64,000 bases of DNA, from positions 124,001 through 188,000 of the forward strand of contig JAUCDD010000025.1 in NCBI GenBank assembly GCA_034675505.1. Reading direction: 5' to 3'. Positions 33,234 through 40,536 of this stretch are shown piece after piece; the stretch's first letter is position 1, and each line of letters begins with the position of its first letter. The position numbers and the translations under genes were made by a program. Origin of the DNA: Melaminivora sp034675505 (lineage in GTDB: Bacteria > Pseudomonadota > Gammaproteobacteria > Burkholderiales > Burkholderiaceae_C). The notes under the pieces are model-generated. The model did no database searches, was not told the origin of the DNA, and saw only the letters and a list, made by a program, of their open reading frames with translations.

Positions 33234-34000
33234 CACACGCCTCCGGGAAAGGAGCGCTGCAGGTACTGCATCTCGGCCAGCATGGGCCCCAGGTGTTCGC
33301 TGTGCACGCCGCGCTTGCCGGTGCTGCGAAAGGCGGTGGTCTGCGGCGCGCCCAGGTCGGCCGCGGCGAGGATGGCCTGCATCTCGCCCTGCCACTCGCC
33401 CTGCAGGTCGGCCCAGCGCGGCCCCAGGCCGCTGGCGTGCGCGGCCTCGTCCACGGCGTCGCCATCGAACAGCTCGGCGCTGTAGGGCCACAGCTGCGCC
33501 AGGGCGTCCTGCATGCGCCGGCGCGACTCATCCGTGCCGTCGCCCAGGCGCACCACCCAGTCGGCTGCGTGCTGCTGGTGGTAGCGCGCTTCCTTCACGG
33601 CCTTGCCGGCGATGGCGGCGAGCTCCTGGTCGCTGGAGTCCTGCAGGCGCTGCCAGAGCAATTTGAGCAGCGTCGCCAGCATGGCGTTGCGCAGGCAGGT
33701 CAGGGCGAAATCGCCGCGCGGCAGCTCGGCCAGGGTCACGTTCAGGTAGTCGCGCTCGTCGCGCAAAAAGGCCAGCTGGTCCTCGTCATGCCCGCGGCCG
33801 TCCACTTCGCCGGCGCGCGTGAGCAGGGCGCGCGCCTGGCCGATCAGGTCCAGCGCCATGTTCGACAGGGCGATGTCTTCCTCCAGGATGGGCGCGTGGC
33901 CGCACCACTCGCTGATGCGCTGGCCCAGCACCAGGCAGGTGTCGGCCAGGCGCAGCAGGTACTGGAATTGCGGCTCGCGGCCGATGCGGATGCTTTGCAT
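33230..34000 (-). CDS. paaC: Phenylacetyl-CoA epoxidase structural subunit PaaC
   Basis: A 256-residue ferritin-like subunit that forms the heterodimeric core with PaaA but lacks a full di-iron site. QYLLRLADTCLVLGQRISEWCGHAP and the IALSNMALDLIGQARALL helix are characteristic, as is the KEARYHQQHAADWVVRLGDGT segment. The start ATG 34000 gives the usual N-terminus. It is 14 bp from paaB upstream and overlaps paaD downstream. Confidence 0.95.
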   Translation of the reverse strand: MQSIRIGREPQFQYLLRLADTCLVLGQRISEWCGHAPILEEDIALSNMALDLIGQARALLTRAGEVDGRGHDEDQLAFLRDERDYLNVTLAELPRGDFALTCLRNAMLATLLKLLWQRLQDSSDQELAAIAGKAVKEARYHQQHAADWVVRLGDGTDESRRRMQDALAQLWPYSAELFDGDAVDEAAHASGLGPRWADLQGEWQGEMQAILAAADLGAPQTTAFRSTGKRGVHSEHLGPMLAEMQYLQRSFPGGVW

Positions 34001-34014
34001 GGGGCGCGCGCTCC

Positions 34015-34323
34015 TTACATGTGGTCCACGGCCTTGGGCAGGGCGTAGAAGGTGGGGTGGCGATAGACCTTGTCCGCGGCCGGGTCGAAGTAGGCGTCCT
34101 TGTCGGCCGGCTCGCTGGCCGTGATCTGCGCCGAGGGCACGACCCAGATGCTGGTGCCCTCCTGGCGGCGTGTGTAGACGTCGCGCGCCATCTGGATGGC
34201 CATCCTGGCATCGGCGGCGTGCAGGCTGCCGCAGTGCTTGTGGTCCAGCCCGGCCTTGCTGCGCACGAAGACTTCCCACAGGGGCCATTCGGCGGTGGTT
34301 GCGGTATCGGATGTGGTGTTCAT
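34015..34323 (-). CDS. paaB: Phenylacetyl-CoA epoxidase subunit PaaB
   Basis: A 102-residue small subunit of the ring-1,2-epoxidase complex. The core EWPLWEVFVRSKAGLDHKHCGS, followed by HAADARMAIQMARDVYTRR and the late YRHPTFYALPKAVDHM, is strongly conserved in PaaB. The N-terminal dozen residues (Thr/Ala-rich) are a short extension. It likely bridges PaaAC dimers. Separated from paaA by 89 bp that hold a family A repeat. Confidence 0.95.
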   Translation of the reverse strand: MNTTSDTATTAEWPLWEVFVRSKAGLDHKHCGSLHAADARMAIQMARDVYTRRQEGTSIWVVPSAQITASEPADKDAYFDPAADKVYRHPTFYALPKAVDHM

Positions 34324-34354
34324 GGTGTGTGCTCGCAACGGTGAGGTTGCATCC

Positions 34355-34411
34355 AAATTGATAGCTGCAGGCGCTTGATATACGCCGATTAAAGGCCTTT
34401 TTGGCTTGAAA
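34355..34411 (+). repeat. Family A dispersed repeat, copy 4
   Basis: AAATTGATAGCTGCAGGCGC, TTGATATACGCCGATTAAA, GGCCTTTTTGGCTTGAAATT. This is one of the cleanest copies. It lies between paaA and paaB within the operon and ends next to the paaA stop codon. Confidence 0.75.
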
Positions 34412-34412
34412 T

Positions 34413-35426
34413 TCAGGCCACGGCGCGCTGCGGCTCGGCGTGCTTGGCGGCGTGCGCCAGGGCCGCCTCGCGCACCCAGGCGCCGTCGTCCCAGGCTTTC
34501 ACGCGCGCAGCCAGGCGCTCGCGGTTGCACGGGCCGTCGCCGCCCACCACGCGCCAGAACTCGTCCCAGTCGATGGCGCCGAAATCGTGCTGCCCGCGCT
34601 CCGCGTTCCACTTCAGATCCGGGTCGGGCAGCTGCACGCCCAGCACCTGGGCTTGCTGCACGGCGGCGTCGACGAACTTCTGGCGCAGGTCGTCGTTGGA
34701 GATGCGCTTGATGCCCCAGCGCATGGATTGCGCGGTGTTGGGCGATTGTTCGTCCGGCGGGCCGAACATCATCAGCGACGGCCACCACCAGCGGTTCACC
34801 GCGTCCTGCACCATGGCGCGCTGGGCGTCCGTGCCCTGCTGCATCATGGTCAGGAGCGCCTCGTAGCCCTGGCGCTGGTGGAAGCTCTCCTCGCGGCAGA
34901 TGCGCACCATGGCGCGCGCATACGGGCCGTAGGAGCAGCGGCAGATCGGCACCTGGTTCATGATGGCCGCGCCATCGACCAGCCAGCCGATCACGCCCAC
35001 GTCGGCCCAGGTGAGCGTCGGGTAGTTGAAGATCGAGCTGTACTTGGCGCGGCCCGAGTGCAGCGCGGCCAGCATCTCATCGCGCGAGGTGCCCAGCGTC
35101 TCGGCGGCGGAATACAGGTACAGGCCGTGCCCGCCCTCGTCCTGCACCTTGGCCAGCAGGATGGCCTTCCTCTTGAGCGTGGGCGCGCGCGTGATCCAGT
35201 TGCCCTCGGGCAGCATGCCGACGATCTCCGAGTGCGCGTGCTGGCTGATCTGGCGCACCAGCGTCTTGCGGTAGTTCTCGGGCATCCAGTCGCGCGCCTC
35301 GATGAACTCGCCGGCGTCGATGCGCGCGTCGAAGCGCTCCTGCAGCTGCAGCTCCTGCGCGCTGCGCAGTGCCGGCGCGGCGCTGGGGGCTTCCTTGCCC
35401 ATCACATCCATGGCCTGGGTGTACAT
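34413..35426 (-). CDS. paaA: Phenylacetyl-CoA epoxidase catalytic subunit PaaA
   Basis: A 337-residue catalytic di-iron subunit that turns phenylacetyl-CoA into the 1,2-epoxide with O2. The helix bundle shows QISQHAHSEIVGMLPEGNWI, the EGGHGLYLYSAAETLG segment (E-x-x-H ligand pair), and the second ligand helix CREESFHQRQGYEALL. The C-terminal AIDWDEFWRVVGGDGPCN is also conserved. Length matches E. coli PaaA (309) plus a short N-terminal tail and a C-terminal Ala-rich extension. Sixty base pairs separate it from the upstream reductase gene, with which it probably shares an mRNA. Confidence 0.96.
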   Translation of the reverse strand: MYTQAMDVMGKEAPSAAPALRSAQELQLQERFDARIDAGEFIEARDWMPENYRKTLVRQISQHAHSEIVGMLPEGNWITRAPTLKRKAILLAKVQDEGGHGLYLYSAAETLGTSRDEMLAALHSGRAKYSSIFNYPTLTWADVGVIGWLVDGAAIMNQVPICRCSYGPYARAMVRICREESFHQRQGYEALLTMMQQGTDAQRAMVQDAVNRWWWPSLMMFGPPDEQSPNTAQSMRWGIKRISNDDLRQKFVDAAVQQAQVLGVQLPDPDLKWNAERGQHDFGAIDWDEFWRVVGGDGPCNRERLAARVKAWDDGAWVREAALAHAAKHAEPQRAVA

Positions 35427-35486
35427 GCGGGTTCCTTTCGTTCGTATCTCGGTCGCGTGGACGCGGGCGGGCGGTTCGCGGGCCGT

Positions 35487-36521
35487 TCAGGCCTGCGCGA
35501 AAAAGCCCTCGGTGTGGATCTGCGGCAGGGCGGCGCCCAGCGCACGCGCTGCGGCCACGCAATCATCGACGAAGCCGGTGGCGCCGGCGGCGAACACGCT
35601 GTAGCCGCTCAGGTCGGGGAAATGCTGGCCCAAAATCTGCGGGATGCGGCCCTGCGCCACGCCGTCCTGCTGGCCCCGGGTGAGCGTGGGCAGGTAGCGG
35701 AAGTTGGGGTGGCGCGCCTGCCAGTAGCGCATCAGGCCGACGTCGTACAGGTCGGCCGCCTCGCGCGCCGAGAACATCAGCGTCACGGGCCGCGCGTAGC
35801 CGCGGCGCAGCGCGGCCTCGGTCAGCGACAGGATGGGCGCCAGGCCCGAGCCGGCCGCCAGGCACAGCACGGGGGTGTCCACCGAGGGGTCGCCGATGAA
35901 GGTGCCGTGCGGGCCGGAGTAGCGCAGCTGGTCGCCCGGCTGCACCTCGCCGTGCAGCCAGCGGCTGGTGCGCCCGGCCGGGGTGTCCGGCGCATCGGCA
36001 TCGACGCGCGTGACCTGCAGCTTGAACTCGCCGTCCGGGCGCGGTGCGTTGGCCAGCGAGTAGCTGCGCACCGGCACGCCGCCGGGCGCATCGCCCAGCA
36101 GCACGTACTGGCCCGGCCAGAAGCGCATCGGCTCGCCCAGCGGGCGCAGCACGAACTCGGTGATGCGCGGCGTGCGCGCGATGCGGTCCACCAGCACGGC
36201 GTACTGCGCCTCGCGCGGCGGGAACAGCTTGGGTTTGGCGTCCGCCGTGCCCCATTCGATTTCCATCTCGGGCGACAGCGGCTTGGCCATGCACATCAGG
36301 CCGTACCCGGCGGCGCGCTCGTCCTGCGACAGGGCCATGTCCAGCACGAAGCCCTGGTCGAATTCGCCGGCGCGCACGCGCACCTTGCATTCGCCGCAGG
36401 CGCCTGCGCGGCAGTTGTTGGGCAGGGCGTAGCCGGCGCGCTCCAGCGCCTCCAGCACGGTCTGGCCGCTGTCGCAGGCGACGCTCTGGCCCGAGGGGTA
36501 CAGCTTGATGTGGGTGGTCAT
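35487..36521 (-). CDS. NAD(P)H oxidoreductase with N-terminal [2Fe-2S] ferredoxin domain
   Basis: A 344-residue flavoprotein distinct from PaaE. The ferredoxin domain comes first, with Cys37, Cys42, Cys45 and Cys77 (NNCRAGACGEC, then LMCMAK). It is followed by an FAD domain (RSYSLANAP) and an NAD domain (AAGSGLAPILSL). This order is that of BenC and of phenol or methane monooxygenase reductases, which feed electrons to separate oxygenases. It lies 10 bp downstream of a di-iron protein gene, its probable partner. Thus the paa operon encodes two complete reductases. Role in the pathway unknown. Confidence 0.88.
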   Translation of the reverse strand: MTTHIKLYPSGQSVACDSGQTVLEALERAGYALPNNCRAGACGECKVRVRAGEFDQGFVLDMALSQDERAAGYGLMCMAKPLSPEMEIEWGTADAKPKLFPPREAQYAVLVDRIARTPRITEFVLRPLGEPMRFWPGQYVLLGDAPGGVPVRSYSLANAPRPDGEFKLQVTRVDADAPDTPAGRTSRWLHGEVQPGDQLRYSGPHGTFIGDPSVDTPVLCLAAGSGLAPILSLTEAALRRGYARPVTLMFSAREAADLYDVGLMRYWQARHPNFRYLPTLTRGQQDGVAQGRIPQILGQHFPDLSGYSVFAAGATGFVDDCVAAARALGAALPQIHTEGFFAQA

Positions 36522-36531
36522 CGCAGCCCTG

Positions 36532-37554
36532 TCAGAACACGGGGATGATGTCGTCCAGGTCCACGTCGGACACTTCCTCGCCGGTGATGCCCACTTCGGG
36601 AATCGCCGGGAAGGGGATGCCGTATTTGTCCAGCGCGCCCTTCAGGTTCAGGATGGCGCCGCGCCAGTTGGCCTTCTTGGCCTCGTACTCGGGGATGGCA
36701 AAGCCGGCCGCGCGGGCCACGGCCTCGCCGGCGCGCTGGTTGTCGATGAAGTCCTCGGGCAGGTCCCAGAAGTCCATCGGCGGCTCGAACAGCACGGCCG
36801 ACAGGAACAGATAGCCGGCGCGGATCTGCTTGGTGATGATGCTGCGGTCCTCGACAGCCAGCTTGGGATAGTCGCGCTCCATCAGCGCCAGGCAGATGCC
36901 CATGTGCCGGCCCTCGTCCTTGCCGATGTTGCGGAACGCCTCCTTGAACACCGGCTCGGTGCAGCCCGCGGCCATCTGGTGGAAGATGGTCGCGGCGGCG
37001 ATCTCGCCCATCAGGAAGGAGGAGAACAGCACCGCCAGGCTGTACTTGGGCACGGCGGTCTTGTAGCCGCTCCAGTAGCGCCCGCCGTTGTAGTACAGCC
37101 ACTGGGCGTTCTTTTGCAGGCGTTTGCCCAGCTCGGTCTTGGGCTGGTAGGTCAGCGGGTCCGGGTGCTCCAGGAACTTGGTGATGGCCATGCCGCACAT
37201 CTGCTCGTGGTTCTGCTCGTCGCGCGTGACGCTGAAGAAGCACCGGCGCACGGCGTCCTCCTCGTGCGCCTCGTAGGTCTTGATCATGGCGGCGGCGAAC
37301 ACCGGCGGCGCCGAGGCGTCGAAGACCGACAGCAGCGTCCACCAGTAGGCGATCGCCTCGCGCTGCTCCCAGGTGTACTTTTCGACCTTGAAGGTGTCCC
37401 AGGGCAGTTTTTTCACGTCCCAGTACTCGCGCTGCGACGCGTCCCAGATCTCCTCCAGTTTCTTCGTGTGCTGGTGCCACGACAGGGGATAGACGTTGGG
37501 CTGCGGCGTGGCCGGCGGGAATTCCATGCTCTGGGCGAGCTTTTCCTTGTTCAT
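36532..37554 (-). CDS. Uncharacterised ferritin-like di-iron oxygenase
   Basis: A 340-residue, mostly helical protein. Two E-x-x-H motifs, Glu113-Gln-Asn-His116 (RDEQNHEQMCG) and Glu214-Gly-Arg-His217 (KDEGRHMG), plus Glu184 and an acidic residue of the first helix (Glu63 or Glu66) give a full carboxylate-bridged di-iron set. This matches the ribonucleotide-reductase R2 / AurF-like layout. It is not PaaA or PaaC, nor benzoyl-CoA oxygenase BoxB, which is larger. With the adjacent ferredoxin-type reductase it forms a probable two-component monooxygenase. It is the first gene after a PaaR-like box, so it should be induced with phenylacetate breakdown. Substrate unknown. Confidence 0.78.
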   Translation of the reverse strand: MNKEKLAQSMEFPPATPQPNVYPLSWHQHTKKLEEIWDASQREYWDVKKLPWDTFKVEKYTWEQREAIAYWWTLLSVFDASAPPVFAAAMIKTYEAHEEDAVRRCFFSVTRDEQNHEQMCGMAITKFLEHPDPLTYQPKTELGKRLQKNAQWLYYNGGRYWSGYKTAVPKYSLAVLFSSFLMGEIAAATIFHQMAAGCTEPVFKEAFRNIGKDEGRHMGICLALMERDYPKLAVEDRSIITKQIRAGYLFLSAVLFEPPMDFWDLPEDFIDNQRAGEAVARAAGFAIPEYEAKKANWRGAILNLKGALDKYGIPFPAIPEVGITGEEVSDVDLDDIIPVF

Positions 37555-37608
37555 GGCGCTTGTCTCCTCTTTCTCTCTCTAGGGTTGCGGGTTTTGGGAT
37601 TTTTTATT

Positions 37609-37625
37609 GGCCGACTGGTCGGTCG
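37609..37625. promoter_or_regulatory. Probable PaaR operator upstream of the di-iron gene
   Basis: CCGACTGGTCGG (37611-37622) is a perfect palindrome except for the central TG, within GGCCGACTGGTCGGTCG. It resembles the box at 40438 and lies 57 bp upstream of the di-iron gene start, in the 129-bp gap after paaK. It may control the whole di-iron / reductase / paaABCDE unit. Confidence 0.65.
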
Positions 37626-37683
37626 AAGAATCGCGGAAAAAAACTGCGCGGGCACGGGCCACGCGCAGCGGCAGCGCGGGCGC

Positions 37684-38997
37684 TCAGCGCGGGCGCTGGT
37701 CGATCACGCGCCGGGCCTTGCCCACCAGCGTGCGTTCGATGGATTCGGCGGGCAAAACCTGCACGCGCGTGCTGATGCCCACCAGGGTCTTGATGCGGTG
37801 CTGGATCCAGCCGCTGATCTGCTGCACCTCCTCGGGCGCGGCCTGGCAGGCGGGCTGCAGCTCGCAGCGCACCTCCACCTTGTCCAGGTTGCCGTCGCGA
37901 GAGACGACGATCTGGTACTGGCCCGACAGCTGCTCGTGCGCCAGCACCATCTCCTCGATCTGCGTGGGGAACATGTTCACGCCGCGGATGATGAGCATGT
38001 CGTCCGAGCGCCCGACGATCTTGCCCATGCGCCTAAACGACCGCGCCGTGGGCGGCAACAGGCGCGTCAGGTCGCGCGTGCGGTAGCGGATGACCGGCAG
38101 GCCTTCCTTGCTCAGGGTGGTGAAGACCAGCTCGCCCTCTTCGCCATCGGGCAGCACCTCGCCCGTCAGCGGGTCGATGATCTCGGGGTAGAAATGGTCT
38201 TCCCAGATGGTCGGGCCGTCCTGCGTTTCCACGCACTCGCTGGCCACGCCCGGGCCCATGACTTCGGACAGGCCATAGATATCCACGGCCTTGATGCCGG
38301 CGCTGTGTTCGATCTCGCGGCGCATGGCCTCGGTCCAGGGCTCGGCGCCGAAGATGCCGACCTTCAGGGAGCTGTCGCGCGCATCCATCCCCTGGCGCGC
38401 GAACTCCTCGACGATCACCTGCATGTACGACGGCGTGACCATGATGATGTCGGGCTTGAAGTCCTGGATCAGCTGCACCTGCTTTTCCGTCTGCCCGCCG
38501 GACATCGGCACCACGGTGCAGCCAGCACGCTCGGCGCCGTAGTGCGCGCCCAGGCCGCCGGTGAACAGGCCGTAGCCGTAGGCGATGTGCACCATGTCGC
38601 CCGGCCGCCCGCCGGCAGCGCGGATCGAGCGCGCCGCCAGGTTGGCCCAGGTGTCGATGTCGCGCGCGGTGTAGCCGACCACCGTGGGCTTGCCGGTGGT
38701 GCCCGACGAGGCGTGGATGCGCATGATCTGGTGGCGCGGCACCGCGAACATGCCGAACGGATAGTTCTCGCGCAGGTCGCCCTTGGTGGTGAAGGGAAAG
38801 CGGGCCAGGTCTGCCAGGGTTTTCAGATCGCTGGGGTGCACGCCCTTGGCGTCGAACGCGCGGCGGTAGTGCGGCACGTTGTCGTAGGCGTGCTGCAGCG
38901 ACCAGCGCAGGCGCTGCAGCTGCAGCGCCTGGATTTCGTCGCGGCTGGCGGTCTCTATCGGTTCAAGTTCGCCGGGGGCGGGGCGGGTGGGCGACAT
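37684..38997 (-). CDS. paaK: Phenylacetate--CoA ligase
   Basis: A 437-residue AMP-forming ligase that activates phenylacetate to its CoA thioester. It has the ATP-binding loop IHASSGTTGKPTVVGYTARD, substrate-site segment YGYGLFTGGLGAHYGAERAG, AMP motif IYGLSEVMGPGVASEC, and C-terminal lid motifs RYRTRDLTRLLP and IVGRSDDMLIIRGVNMFPTQIEE. All are intact and the length is normal (about 430-440). It ends 130 bp upstream of the di-iron gene on the same strand and follows paaI by 44 bp. Confidence 0.96.
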   Translation of the reverse strand: MSPTRPAPGELEPIETASRDEIQALQLQRLRWSLQHAYDNVPHYRRAFDAKGVHPSDLKTLADLARFPFTTKGDLRENYPFGMFAVPRHQIMRIHASSGTTGKPTVVGYTARDIDTWANLAARSIRAAGGRPGDMVHIAYGYGLFTGGLGAHYGAERAGCTVVPMSGGQTEKQVQLIQDFKPDIIMVTPSYMQVIVEEFARQGMDARDSSLKVGIFGAEPWTEAMRREIEHSAGIKAVDIYGLSEVMGPGVASECVETQDGPTIWEDHFYPEIIDPLTGEVLPDGEEGELVFTTLSKEGLPVIRYRTRDLTRLLPPTARSFRRMGKIVGRSDDMLIIRGVNMFPTQIEEMVLAHEQLSGQYQIVVSRDGNLDKVEVRCELQPACQAAPEEVQQISGWIQHRIKTLVGISTRVQVLPAESIERTLVGKARRVIDQRPR

Positions 38998-39041
38998 GCG
39001 GGGTCTCCGTGGTTCTTGCTTTTGTCTGGGGCGCTGGTGGT

Positions 39042-39494
39042 TCAGGCGCCGGCCGGGGGCACGGCCGGGCGGCCCTTCATGCGGTAGGAGCGGCCGCGAA
39101 ACACCGCCACCAGCTCGCCGCGCTGGTTGTGCACGCTGGCGTCGTACACGCCGGTGCGCCCGGCGTGCGAGACCTCCGCCGCGCTGGCCGTGAGCACGTC
39201 GCCCTCGCGCGCCGGCGCGACGAAGTCGATCGCCAGGCCGGAGGCCACCGTCAACTCGTTGCCCGAGTTGCAGGCAAAGGCAAAGGCCGAGTCGGCCAGC
39301 GCCGTGATGAAGCCGCCGTGGCAGGTGGCGTGGCCGTTGAGCATGTCGCCGCGCACGGGCATGGTCAGCGTCGCCGTGCCGGGGCCCATGGCGGTGATCT
39401 GCATGCCCAGGCTTTGCGTGGCGCGGTCGTTGGCCAGCATGCCGACGCGTACATGGTCGGCGGTCTGCTGGGCGGTCATGGATGCTTCAGGCAT
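39042..39494 (-). CDS. paaI: Hydroxyphenylacetyl-CoA thioesterase PaaI
   Basis: A 150-residue hotdog thioesterase that frees CoA from dead-end phenylacetyl-CoA derivatives. The core MLNGHATCHGGFITALADSAFAFAC carries the catalytic loop, followed by ASGLAIDFVAPAREGDVLTA, as in PaaI. Start ATG 39494 is used; the internal ATG at 39479 (MTAQQ) is an alternative that would remove five residues. It lies 49 bp downstream of paaG, the gap filled by a family A remnant. Confidence 0.92.
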   Translation of the reverse strand: MPEASMTAQQTADHVRVGMLANDRATQSLGMQITAMGPGTATLTMPVRGDMLNGHATCHGGFITALADSAFAFACNSGNELTVASGLAIDFVAPAREGDVLTASAAEVSHAGRTGVYDASVHNQRGELVAVFRGRSYRMKGRPAVPPAGA

Positions 39495-39501
39495 GGGCGG
39501 G

Positions 39502-39541
39502 AGTTATCTTTTTGATAGCACTAAACGATTGATTGGCGCCG
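39502..39541 (+). repeat. Family A dispersed repeat, copy 5 (partial)
   Basis: AGTTATCTTTTTGATAGC, ACTAAACGATTGATTGGCGC, CGGC. The first two blocks of the family are clear; the end merges with the 3' end of paaG. Confidence 0.5.
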
Positions 39542-39543
39542 GC

Positions 39544-40371
39544 TCAACGGTCTTTGAAGCTCGGAACGCGCTTTTCGCCAAAGGCCTGCACGCCCTCGCG
39601 GTAGTCGTGCGCGAAGCCCAGCTCGCGTTGCTGCTGCGCCTCGCGCGCCAGCGCCTGCGGCCAGTCCAGCAGCAGCGCGTCGTCCAGCGCAGCGCGGATG
39701 CCCGCCAGCGCCTTGACCGGCATGGCCGCCAGGCGCTCGGCCAATGCCTGCACCGTGGGCTGCAATTGCTCGTCGTCCACGCACTGCCAGATCAGGCCGA
39801 TGCGCTGCGCCTCCTCGGCGCCCAGCTTGTCGCCCAGCAGCGCCAGGCCCAGCGCACGCGCGCGGCCCACCAGGCGCGGCAGCAGCCAGGTGCCACCGCT
39901 GTCGGGCACCAGGCCGATCTTGGCGAAGGCCTGGATGAAGCTGGCCGAGCGCGCCGCCACCACGATGTCGCAGCCCAGCGCGATGCTGGCGCCCGCGCCG
40001 GCGGCCACGCCGTTGACGGCGGCGACCACCGGCACGGGCATGCTGCGCAGGCGCAGGCACAAGGGGCGGTAGTGCTGGTCGATGACTTCGCTCAAGTCGC
40101 GCGGCGCGGCGCCGGGCGTGGGGTCGGGGGCGACGGCCGGGTCGGCCAGGTCCTGCCCGGCGCAGAACGCGCGGCCGGCGCCGGTCAGCACCACGCAGCG
40201 CACGGCGCTGTCGGCGGCAGCGGCCTCCAGCGCGGCCAGCAGTTCGCCGTGCAGCGCGCCGGTGAAGCTGTTGAGGGCGGCCGGGCGGTTCAACGTCAGC
40301 GTCAGCACCGGGCCGCTGCGGGTGGCCAGCACCAGCGGGTCGGCGGCGGACGAAGGCGTGGTCTCGGGCAT
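39544..40371 (-). CDS. paaG: 2-(1,2-epoxy-1,2-dihydrophenyl)acetyl-CoA isomerase PaaG
   Basis: A 275-residue crotonase-fold enzyme that isomerises the ring epoxide to the oxepin. The oxyanion-hole segments are GAGRAFCAGQDLADPAV (about 68-84) and GVAAGAGASIALGCDI; the later KIGLVPDSGGTWLLPRLVG carries the catalytic acidic residue typical of PaaG/PaaB-type isomerases. The end FGEKRVPSFKDR is normal. ATG 40371 is preferred to upstream open sequence. A terminator-like hairpin lies just before its start. Confidence 0.93.
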   Translation of the reverse strand: MPETTPSSAADPLVLATRSGPVLTLTLNRPAALNSFTGALHGELLAALEAAAADSAVRCVVLTGAGRAFCAGQDLADPAVAPDPTPGAAPRDLSEVIDQHYRPLCLRLRSMPVPVVAAVNGVAAGAGASIALGCDIVVAARSASFIQAFAKIGLVPDSGGTWLLPRLVGRARALGLALLGDKLGAEEAQRIGLIWQCVDDEQLQPTVQALAERLAAMPVKALAGIRAALDDALLLDWPQALAREAQQQRELGFAHDYREGVQAFGEKRVPSFKDR

Positions 40372-40385
40372 CAGGAGGGCTTCCC

Positions 40386-40407
40386 AAAAAAGCCGGCCTG
40401 CGCCGGC
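40386..40407 (-). terminator. Terminator-like hairpin in the paaG leader
   Basis: On the minus strand: GCCGGC, loop GCAG, GCCGGC, then TTTTTT, ending 15 bp before the paaG ATG. It lies downstream of the PaaR box and hence inside the probable 5' leader, where it could attenuate paaG transcription or its translation. Confidence 0.6.
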
Positions 40408-40437
40408 GTTGTTGTTTTGCGATGGGTCAAAACATCG

Positions 40438-40457
40438 TTGACCGATCGGTCGGTCAA
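40438..40457. promoter_or_regulatory. Probable PaaR operator between paaG and paaN
   Basis: TTGACCGATCGGTCGGTCAA is palindromic apart from its centre. It sits in the divergent paaG-paaN gap and contains a TTGACC that may act as -35 on either strand. TAATAT (40458-40463) follows on the plus strand. Confidence 0.75.
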
Positions 40458-40536
40458 TAATATGCTGCGACCGCTTTCTGATGCAAGTCAAACCAACACC
40501 CGGACAAACCCTAGATCCAAGTCAAGGAGACATTCG

